Assembly: GCF_019311235.1 (NCBI RefSeq)
Contig: NZ_JAHWDF010000001.1
Span: 124,001-188,000, forward strand
Reading direction: 5' to 3'
From: Mesonia aestuariivivens
GTDB taxonomy: Bacteria > Bacteroidota > Bacteroidia > Flavobacteriales > Flavobacteriaceae
DNA: 64,000 nt
The position numbers were made by a program, and so were the translations under genes. This document shows, in pieces, positions 16,496 through 25,200 of this stretch (positions within the stretch are counted from its first letter, which is position 1; the number at the start of each line of letters is the position of its first letter). The notes beneath the pieces were generated by a model. It did no database searches, was not told the origin of the DNA, and was given only the letters and a program-made list of their open reading frames with translations.

Positions 16496-19261
16496 ATGAA
16501 GAATTTTAGAATGAAAAAAGTAGTTTTCTTTTTAACATTTTTATGTTGTTCAATAGCTGCATTTGCTCAGCAAACTACCATTATGGGAAAGGTAGTTGAT
16601 GCGAGTAATAATGAAGCATTGCCAGATGTAGAAGTGACTATAGAGAATACTTCTTTTACAATTAGAACAGATGCTAAGGGTAACTTCAATTTTGATGCTT
16701 TTAAATTGCCACTTGGAGAGCAAATTATCAGTTTAGAGAAACAAGGATATTCAAAAAGACGCTATCCTGTTGTCGTTAACGAAGGAAGTACTTTAGATTT
16801 AGATGTGCTTGAAATGGAAGTAGACATTAACGAAGAAAACTTCCAAATAGGTACTATTAGTTTATCTGATAATGAACTAAGTAGTGATGAAAGCACTGCA
16901 GATAACCTATCTGGGTTATTGCAAGCCTCGAGAGATGTATTTTTAAATGCGGCTTCTTATGATTTTAGTGCTACTTTTTTTAGACCTAGAGGTTTCAATT
17001 CTGAAAACGGTAAAGTTTTGATTAACGGAATTGAAATGAACAAAATGTATAATGGTAGACCACAGTGGAGTAACTGGGGAGGTCTAAATGATGCACAGCG
17101 TAATCAAGTGTTTTCGATGGGAATGTCTGCAAATGACTATAATTTTGGTGATCTTGCAGGAACTACTAATATTATTATGAGAGCCTCTCAATATAGAAAG
17201 GGCGGACGTGTTTCTTATGCGGCTTCTAATAGAAGTTACACAGGTAGAGTGATGGCTTCATACAATACTGGTTTAATGAAAGGTGGCTGGGCATTTAGCT
17301 TTTTAGCCTCTAGAAGATTTGCAGAAGAAGGTTATAGGGAAGGTTCTTTGTATGATGCCAACTCATTTTTTGCTTCTGTTGAAAAACAATTAGGCGAAAA
17401 CCATAGTTTAAACTTAACAGCATTTTATACACCAAATAGAAGAGGTAAAACTTCTGCAAGTACACAAGAAGTTTACGATATTAAAGGTAGAGCATATAAT
17501 TCTTATTGGGGAAAACAAGACGGCGAAATTAGAAACTCTAGAGTAAGAGAGATAGAAGAACCCGTAATTATGTTAAACCATAATTGGGATATAACCGATA
17601 AAACTCGCTTAAATACCAATATAGGATACCAATTTGGTAAAATAGGAAACAGCCGTTTAGGTTATGATAATGCACCAAACCCTGATCCTACTTACTATCA
17701 AAAATTACCTAGCTATAATTTAGCAAGCCCAGATGGGGCTGATTATTCTAGAGCATATTTATCGCTTCAAGAATTTCAAAATGATGGTCAGATAGATTGG
17801 GAAAATCTATATAGAACTAATGTTAATTATGGGGGTACTTCTCGATACTATCTATATGAAGACAGAAACGACGATAAGCAATTAATGGTTAATACTATTT
17901 TAACTTCTGCTATTAATGAGCATATCGTATTAAATGGAAAGTTGGGATATAAAAGACTAAACTCTAAAAACTTCGCTAATATGTTAGATTTATTAGGAGG
18001 TAATGAGTATTTAGATGTAGATACTTTTAATCAAGGAGATGCAGCTCAAAACAACCTAAATAATCCTAATAGAGTTTTAGGTGAAAACGATACGTTTAAA
18101 TATAATTATGAATTAGATGCTAGTGTTTACAATGGTTTTCTTCAGGCGCAGTTTAAATACAATAAAGTAGATTTTTATGTAGCTGGAAATATAGAGAACA
18201 CAACTTTCCAAAGAAATGGATTGTATAAAAACGGTAGTTACCCAGAAGATTCGTTTGGTAAAAGTAAAAAATTAGACTTTACTACTTATGGGGCAAAATT
18301 AGGAGCAACTTATAAAATGACCGGTAGACATTTATTAAGCCTAAATGCAGCATATTTTTCAGATGCACCAACTCTAAGAAACTCTTTTTCTAACTCAAGA
18401 CAAACTAATGCTACAGTTGGAAATTTACAGAAAGAGGTTAATAAGAATATTGATTTAAGTTATGTCTTTAGAACTCCAATCGTAAAAGCTAGATTAACGG
18501 GGTATTACACTTTAATGGAAGATGCTACTGAAATATCTTTCTTTTATGCAGACGGAATAGGGGGGCAAGGAAGAGAGGTAAGTACCGCTTTTGTTCAAGA
18601 AGTTTTAACAGATATCGATAAAAAACATATGGGGGCAGAGCTAGGTATTGAAGCTCAAGTAACTCCCACGATAAAACTTAAAGGAGCCGCTGCATTTGGT
18701 CAAAATACATACAACAATAACCCTAATTTAACTTTAACCTCAGATGATTTTGAAGAGCCAATAAGCTTAGGGAAATCTTATCTTAAAGATTATAAAATAG
18801 CTGGAGGGCCTCAACAAGCTTATCAAATAGGTTTCGAATATAGAGATCCTGATTATTGGTGGATTGGTGCAACTTCAAACTTTTTCTCTAATGCTTACGT
18901 AGATGTATCACCTATTACAAGATCAAGTAACTTTTATTCTGATTTTGATGGTGTACCTTACAATGATTATGATTCTAACGTTGCACGTAAATTATTAAAG
19001 CAAGAACAGTTTGATAGTTATATGTTAGTAAATGTAGTAGGAGGAAAATCATGGAGAGTAGATGATTATTATATTGGTTTCTTTGCTACGATAAATAATG
19101 TATTCGATAAGAAATACAAAACTGGTGGTTATGAGCAAGGTAGAAGCGCTAGTTATAGAAATTTGGTAGATGATTCTAGCAATGATAAAAGAGTCTTTGG
19201 ACCTAAATACTGGTACGGTTACGGTACCACTTATTATTTAAATTTATATTTAAGATTTTAA
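16496..19261 (+). CDS. TonB-dependent receptor with carboxypeptidase-like regulatory domain
   Basis: A 921-residue outer-membrane receptor. A signal peptide ends AAFAQ (about residue 25); a CarboxypepD-type beta-sandwich follows (TTIMGKVVDASNNEALPDVEVTI, residues about 27-110), then a plug (FFRPRGFNSENGKVLINGIEMN; GTTNIIMRAS) and a 22-strand-type barrel ending in YLRF with a C-terminal Phe. Translation could also start at the Met five codons later (16511), giving a cleaner signal peptide. There is no SusD partner; a DUF5689 lipoprotein follows after 22 bp and is the likely partner. The substrate is unknown; the divergent exported EEP enzyme hints at a phosphoester or nucleic-acid product. Confidence 0.88.
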   Translation: MKNFRMKKVVFFLTFLCCSIAAFAQQTTIMGKVVDASNNEALPDVEVTIENTSFTIRTDAKGNFNFDAFKLPLGEQIISLEKQGYSKRRYPVVVNEGSTLDLDVLEMEVDINEENFQIGTISLSDNELSSDESTADNLSGLLQASRDVFLNAASYDFSATFFRPRGFNSENGKVLINGIEMNKMYNGRPQWSNWGGLNDAQRNQVFSMGMSANDYNFGDLAGTTNIIMRASQYRKGGRVSYAASNRSYTGRVMASYNTGLMKGGWAFSFLASRRFAEEGYREGSLYDANSFFASVEKQLGENHSLNLTAFYTPNRRGKTSASTQEVYDIKGRAYNSYWGKQDGEIRNSRVREIEEPVIMLNHNWDITDKTRLNTNIGYQFGKIGNSRLGYDNAPNPDPTYYQKLPSYNLASPDGADYSRAYLSLQEFQNDGQIDWENLYRTNVNYGGTSRYYLYEDRNDDKQLMVNTILTSAINEHIVLNGKLGYKRLNSKNFANMLDLLGGNEYLDVDTFNQGDAAQNNLNNPNRVLGENDTFKYNYELDASVYNGFLQAQFKYNKVDFYVAGNIENTTFQRNGLYKNGSYPEDSFGKSKKLDFTTYGAKLGATYKMTGRHLLSLNAAYFSDAPTLRNSFSNSRQTNATVGNLQKEVNKNIDLSYVFRTPIVKARLTGYYTLMEDATEISFFYADGIGGQGREVSTAFVQEVLTDIDKKHMGAELGIEAQVTPTIKLKGAAAFGQNTYNNNPNLTLTSDDFEEPISLGKSYLKDYKIAGGPQQAYQIGFEYRDPDYWWIGATSNFFSNAYVDVSPITRSSNFYSDFDGVPYNDYDSNVARKLLKQEQFDSYMLVNVVGGKSWRVDDYYIGFFATINNVFDKKYKTGGYEQGRSASYRNLVDDSSNDKRVFGPKYWYGYGTTYYLNLYLRF

Positions 19262-19283
19262 AAAATTTAAGAAAAGATAAATT

Positions 19284-20690
19284 ATGAAAACTATTCAAAA
19301 AATTAAATTTTTAAGCTTCTTTTTATTAGGAGCAATAGTAACATCTTGCGTTCAAGACGATGATTTTGATACGCCAGAAGTTGTCTATGAAGATGCAAAT
19401 TTTAATCCTTCACAAGATTCTGTTATTTCAATAGCTTCGGTTATAGAATTTTACGGAGGTTTTGAGCCAAAGCAAATTAATGCAGGATCAGATTCAGATA
19501 AAAATCTTTATATGGAAGGTTATGTAGTCTCAAGTGATGAGACTGGAAATTTTTACAAAACACTTATCGTTCAAGATAAACCAGAAAACCCAACAGCTGG
19601 TATTTCTATCTCTACAGATGCGGGTGATTTGTATACCTCGTATGAGCCAGGAAGAAAAGTTTATTTAAGAGTTAATGGTCTTTATAGTGGTGAATATGCA
19701 GGGCTTCCTACTGTTGGAGTTCAAAATAATGATGAAGTAGGTAGAATAAGTACTATCGAATTTGAAAATAGAATGAAGCGTACAGGTATTAAAGAAGAAA
19801 TCATACCAACTGTAATTGGTATAAACCAAACAGGAAGTACTCCTTTAAATACTTTAATTAAATTAGAAGATGTTCAATTTATTTCTAGCTTAGAAGGTGA
19901 GTCTTATGCAAATATTGATAATACCAATACAGAAAATAGAACTATAGAAAATTGTAGCGGAAATGAGATTCTACTTAGAAATAGTGGATATTCAGATTTT
20001 AAAAATAAACTATTACCAACAGGTAATGGAAGTATTGTAGCAGTATTGAGTGCTTATAATGACGATACTCAGCTTTTTATAAGAAATACAGAAGATGTGA
20101 TTTTTGAAGGTGAGAGATGTGGAGAAGAACCTGGAAATGGTGGTGGAGATAATCCTGCCCCTGGATTAGTTCAGCTTCCATTCACTGAAGATTTTGAAGG
20201 TGAAACAGCAGGTGTAGGAGTTTATTTAGCTATCGAAGGTTGGACTAATGTTAATGTAAATGGCGGAGAGCGTATCTTCGAAGTAAGAGAATTTGGCGAT
20301 AGTAAATATGCTCAAACTTCTGCGTATAGTTCAGATGAAAGTCCATATGAAGCTTGGTTAGTAACTTCAGGTGTAGATTTATCAAGTGCAGCTAATGCAA
20401 CTTTATCTTTTGAAACTAAAGATGGTTATTATAATGGTGATGCGCTTACTGCTTATATTTCTACAGATTTTGATGGCGATGTAAGTACTGCTAACTGGAC
20501 GGAACTTTCTGGTGTAAACTACTCTGCTGGTAATGCAGATGGTTACGGAGACAACTTTGTGCCTTCTGGCGATATAGATTTATCTGCTTACGCAGGTCAA
20601 ACTGTATATGTTGGTTTTAAATATTTAGGCGCAAGTGATGGTGTTACTTCTACTTATCAAATAGATAACATTTCAATTACAGCTAACTAA
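19284..20690 (+). CDS. DUF5689 / choice-of-anchor J surface lipoprotein
   Basis: A 468-residue lipoprotein with lipobox VTSC (Cys22) followed by VQDDD, an acidic start compatible with outer-membrane surface export. Residues about 45-275 match the DUF5689 pattern (SVIEFYGGF, LYMEGYVVSSDETGNFYKTLIVQD, RKVYLRVNGLYSG). After a Gly/Asn-rich linker the C-terminal part (about 295-468) is a choice-of-anchor-J-like jelly roll (LPFTEDFEGETAG, YEAWLVTSGVDLSSA). It is co-oriented with the TonB receptor 22 bp upstream and is probably its extracellular accessory protein (inference). The transcript ends at a strong terminator. Confidence 0.82.
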   Translation: MKTIQKIKFLSFFLLGAIVTSCVQDDDFDTPEVVYEDANFNPSQDSVISIASVIEFYGGFEPKQINAGSDSDKNLYMEGYVVSSDETGNFYKTLIVQDKPENPTAGISISTDAGDLYTSYEPGRKVYLRVNGLYSGEYAGLPTVGVQNNDEVGRISTIEFENRMKRTGIKEEIIPTVIGINQTGSTPLNTLIKLEDVQFISSLEGESYANIDNTNTENRTIENCSGNEILLRNSGYSDFKNKLLPTGNGSIVAVLSAYNDDTQLFIRNTEDVIFEGERCGEEPGNGGGDNPAPGLVQLPFTEDFEGETAGVGVYLAIEGWTNVNVNGGERIFEVREFGDSKYAQTSAYSSDESPYEAWLVTSGVDLSSAANATLSFETKDGYYNGDALTAYISTDFDGDVSTANWTELSGVNYSAGNADGYGDNFVPSGDIDLSAYAGQTVYVGFKYLGASDGVTSTYQIDNISITAN

Positions 20691-20708
20691 TAGCTAATAA
20701 AAGTCATT

Positions 20709-20741
20709 AAAAAAGCCACATCAATTTGATGTGGCTTTTTT
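20709..20741. terminator. Bidirectional intrinsic terminator
   Basis: GCCACATCAA pairs with TTGATGTGGC, flanked by six A and six T, between the convergent DUF5689 gene and hflX. Confidence 0.88.
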
Positions 20742-20760
20742 CTTTTACAACTATAAATAA

Positions 20761-21990
20761 TTATTCGTCTTCTAATTCACCTGTATATTTATCATACTCA
20801 GGATAAAGAAAGTTATTATATGGAAATCTGGTAATATGAATTTCTCTTACAGCTTCATATACTTTTTTTCTAAACTCTTCAATATTTTCTTTATGAATCG
20901 CTGAAATAAATAATACATTATCTCCCATTCTATTCATCCACGTTTTTTTCCATTCATTTAAAGTGTAATGAGCGGGGGTTCGTTCTGTAATTAAATCATC
21001 TTCTTCAATAATTTCAGGTTCATAAGCATCAATTTTATTAAAAACCATTAATGTTGGTTTATCTGAAGATTCTATTTCATCTAATATTTGATTCACCGAA
21101 GCAATGTGGTCTTCAAAATTAGGATGAGAAATATCTACTATATGCAATACCAAATCTGCTTCTCGAACTTCGTCGAGTGTAGATTTAAAAGATTCTACTA
21201 ATTGTGTAGGTAATTTTCTAATAAACCCAACAGTATCGGTTAATAAGAAAGGTAAGTTTTTAATCACAACTTTTCTAACCGTAGTGTCGAGGGTAGCAAA
21301 AAGCTTATTTTCAGCAAAAACATCACTTTTACTGATAACGTTCATCAAAGTAGATTTACCTACGTTAGTGTAACCCACTAAAGCGACTCTTACTAATTGA
21401 CCGCGATTACCACGCTGAACTGCCATCTGTTTATCAATAGTGATGAGTTTATCTTTTAGTTGTTTAATTTTATCTCTAACAATACGTCTATCGGTTTCTA
21501 TTTCTGTTTCTCCAGGACCTCTCATACCAATACCACCACGTTGTCTTTCTAGGTGAGTCCATAACCCTGTTAATCTTGGTAGTAAATATTCATACTGAGC
21601 TAATTCTACTTGAGTTCTTGCATAACTTGTTTTGGCTCTTTGTGCGAAAATATCTAAAATGAGATACGTTCTGTCTACCACTTTGCACTTTAGAATTTTT
21701 TCGATATTTTTTTGTTGAGCAGGACTCAATTCGTCATCAAAAATGGCGGAGCCGATATCGTTATCGGCTACAAACTGTCTTACATCTTCCATTTTTCCTG
21801 TGCCAATAAATGTTTTAGGATTAGGCGTGTCGAGTTTTTGGGTAAATCTTTTTAATACTTCGCCGCCAGCTGTATAAGTTAGAAATTCTAATTCGTCTAA
21901 ATATTCAGTTGACTTTTCTTCGTCCTGATTCTGTGTAATAATTCCTATTAACACAGATTTTTCATATTCTATTTCTTCTTTTTCGAGCAT
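20761..21990 (-). CDS. hflX: GTPase HflX
   Basis: Ribosome-binding GTPase that splits stalled or hibernating ribosomes. The 409-residue protein has the N-terminal HflX domain (GGEVLKRFTQKLDTPNPKTF, FDDELSPAQQKNIEK), a helical linker with RRGGIGMRGPGETEIETDRR-like residues, and a G domain with ALVGYTNVGKST (P-loop), DTVGFIRKLP (G3) and FNKID (G4). The start agrees with the family and lies 20 bp below a TAACTTTG box. It stands alone on the minus strand. Confidence 0.96.
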   Translation of the reverse strand: MLEKEEIEYEKSVLIGIITQNQDEEKSTEYLDELEFLTYTAGGEVLKRFTQKLDTPNPKTFIGTGKMEDVRQFVADNDIGSAIFDDELSPAQQKNIEKILKCKVVDRTYLILDIFAQRAKTSYARTQVELAQYEYLLPRLTGLWTHLERQRGGIGMRGPGETEIETDRRIVRDKIKQLKDKLITIDKQMAVQRGNRGQLVRVALVGYTNVGKSTLMNVISKSDVFAENKLFATLDTTVRKVVIKNLPFLLTDTVGFIRKLPTQLVESFKSTLDEVREADLVLHIVDISHPNFEDHIASVNQILDEIESSDKPTLMVFNKIDAYEPEIIEEDDLITERTPAHYTLNEWKKTWMNRMGDNVLFISAIHKENIEEFRKKVYEAVREIHITRFPYNNFLYPEYDKYTGELEDE

Positions 21991-22009
21991 ATTTATATTT
22001 TATTGATTA

Positions 22010-22017
22010 CAAAGTTA
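22010..22017 (-). promoter_or_regulatory. -7 box for hflX
   Basis: Reads TAACTTTG on the minus strand, matching TAnnTTTG, 20 bp upstream of the hflX start. Confidence 0.4.
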
Positions 22018-22095
22018 ATAAAACTATGATGAGACTTTCTTAAAGTTATTATATAGAAACTTTTTAGTTTAGAACAGAGTTAGTTTGTTTTATTG

Positions 22096-22119
22096 AAATA
22101 TTTAAATATTTAAATATTT
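22096..22119. repeat. Three tandem copies of AAATATTT
   Basis: An exact trimer of a self-complementary 8-mer in the 275-bp AT-rich gap between hflX and the large T9SS substrate gene. Apart from this and the hflX -7 box, nothing else stands out in the gap. Confidence 0.7.
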
Positions 22120-22265
22120 AAAGTTTATTTATAATCATAAATGCTTGTCAATACTATGTTTTAAAGGCTATTCTTTTGTTGAATGTTAAAAAAAACATCT
22201 CTTATTGTTAAGGAATAATTATTTTTTTTATATATTCAAGCGCTTAACTCAAAACTATTGTTTAA

Positions 22266-25200
22266 ATGAAAAAAATTACCCTTTTTTTACTAATTACGTT
22301 TCTTAGCTATCTTTCTTCCTTTGGGCAGATAGGTGTTTTTGAAAACTTTGATAATGGAATCCCTGCCGATTGGACAAGCACTTTTTTTGCTAGTGCGACA
22401 CAATCTTGTTTAGGTCAGAGTGCAAGAGATAATATTTATAGCTCTAGTGCTACAGGAGAATTAATTTCTCCAAACTACGAAGGTCAATCCAACGAGACAG
22501 ATCTTACGATTAGTTTTGATTATAAGATTGTTAATTATAGCACTTATGTAGCTACACCTGAAGGTTGGGGGAGTTTTACGGTAGATTATACTACCGACGG
22601 AGGTACAACTTGGATTAATATAGATACGATCGATGATAGTAATCATGTAGTTTCGGCAGATTGTGTTACCAAAACCTTTACAGTTTTAGCGGCAGATTTA
22701 CCTGTAGGTTCAGATTTTCAATTGCGTTTTGATATCGCATGGCAAGCAGGAGATTATTATATGTATTATGATAATGTTTCAATGTTACAAGTGGCTGAAA
22801 ACCCGCCTAATTGTGATGCTGTATTGACAACTCCTGCTGATGGTGATGTCGATTTAGAAATAGAAAATACAATCATATCTTGGTCTGGAGCAACAGGAAT
22901 ACCAACTTCTTATAATTTAACAGTAGGTACTACCTCTGGCGGTAATGATGTTTTAGATAATGTAAATGTAGGGGATGTAACTAGTTATGATTTAGAAAAT
23001 CTAAACTATGAAACTACTTATTATGTAACGATCGTTCCTGAAAATGATTTGGGAGAAGCTACAGGTTGTACGGAATATAGCTTTACTACAGAGGCAGATC
23101 CTGCAATTATTGTTGATTGTTCATTAGAGCCTGTAACGAATAATTTTTGTTATGATCAAAACAGTGCAATTTTTGAATATATTTATGCAAGTTCTGATGG
23201 TTCAGTTTTAAATTTAGTAGTTAACCAAGGGCAAGTTGAAAATACTTATGATGAATTTATAGTCTTGGATACCGATGGTACCGAATTATATAATGGGTAT
23301 GGGGATGCAGGAGATTTAAGTGGATTATCTTTCCAGTCTTCAGGAAATCGAATTACAGTAATTTTAGAATCGGATGTTATTACTAACTGTAGTACTAACG
23401 GATATACTCCAATAGATTATACTGTTTCCTGTTCTGCTTGTATTAATCCAGCTGCAACTTTCACGGTTGTAGGAGATTGTGCTAATGGTCCTCAATTTAA
23501 TGTAGAGGTAGATTTAACTAGCTTAGGAGATGCTACAGATGTGACTATTGAAGATAATCAAGGAAACAGTCAAGTCGAAAGTGCAGTAGGGGTTTATACT
23601 TTTGGACCTTATATTAATGGTACTTTAGTAGATTTTACAATTACAAACAATCAAGATGCATCTTGTGATATCACTAGTGAAAGTTTAACGCAAGAATACT
23701 GTGAAACTAATTATATAGAATGTGGTAGCGTTACAGATCCTATAAATACGGTTTTTTGTTATGAAAATAGTATGGTTACTGAAATTACTTATGTAAGTAC
23801 CGATAGTTCGTTGTTAAACTTGTTAGTTAATGAAGGGCAAGTAGAGAATAGTTTTGATGAATTTATAGTTTTAGATAGCGATGGTACAGAACTCTATAAT
23901 GGATATGGAAATGCAGGAGATTTAAGTGGATTAGAATTTCAATCTACCGGAAATCAAATTACGATTCAAGTTCAAGCTGATGTTTCAGGAAGTTGCCAGT
24001 CTAGCGGATATATACCTATAGATTTAACGGTAGAATGTTCTTCTTGTGCCAATCCGGTAGCAACTTTTACAGTTGTAGAAGATTGTGATAATGGTCCTCA
24101 ATTTAATGTAGAGGTAGATTTAACCAGTTTAGGAGACGCTACTGATGTGACTATCGCCGATAATCAAGGAAATAGTGAAGTAGAAAACGCATTAGGGGTT
24201 TATACTTTTGGTCCTTATACCAATGGGACTTCTGTAGAATTTACAATTACAAACAATCAAGATGCATCTTGTGATGTAGTCAGTGATAATTTAATTCAAA
24301 ATGATTGTCCGCCAGATAATAATTTCTGTGCAGATGCTTTTGTAGCTAATGTGAATTCAGAACAATTTTGTATAGATACTAGCATAGGGACTATAAGTGA
24401 ATCAACAGCGTCTAATGTTCCTGTAAGTTGCAATGCTAATGTTGTTCAAGATGTATGGTATCAATTTACAGCTTTGTCTACTAATCATATGATTACTTTG
24501 ATTGATGCTCCTGATAACGTAAATCATGCAATCTATGAGGGTTCATGTGATAATTTATCTGAGCTTTATTGTAGTAGTGAGTTTGATAATGGTGGGGTAA
24601 GCGATGGTATTGTAGCAACAAACTTAACGGTTGGGAATACTTATTATGTAAGAGTTTATTCAACAACGGAAACTTCTGGGAGTTTTGAGCTTTGTATAAC
24701 TTCTCCCGACTATGAGCAGGGCAATATAACTTGTGAAGATGTAGCTCCATTTTGTGCTCCATTTGATAATAATGGTGATCCAGAGCCTTTAGTTTTTGCA
24801 AACGGATATTTTTATTTAGATACATCCCCAGCTCAAGAAGGTCCTGATTATGGTTGCTTAATATCACAACCTAACCCGGCTTGGTTTTATTTACAAGTAG
24901 ATCAAACAGGGGATTTAGAGTTTGAAATTGTTCAAAGCACAGCATTTGATGGAAACTCTAATCCAATAGGGGAAGGGCTAGATGTAGATTTTATAGTTTA
25001 TGGACCTTTTTCTCAATTAGATGATAATTGTGGCGATTTAGACTCAGCAAACACAGTAGACTGTAGTTATTCAGGCGATGCAATTGAAGAAATGATTCTT
25101 CCGGGAGCAGAAGCTGGAGAGATTTATTTGGTATTAATTACAAATTTCGATCAAACTCCGGGATATATTAGTTTGATTCAAACTAATTATGGTCAATCTA

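Noticed and set aside
22096-22119. CRISPR-like or origin-type repeat array
   Set aside because: Only three 8-bp units without spacers; no DnaA boxes or cas genes nearby.
24493-24867. 124-codon open frame opposite the giant T9SS gene
   Set aside because: Antisense shadow, rich in His/Leu/Gln, no signal or domain.
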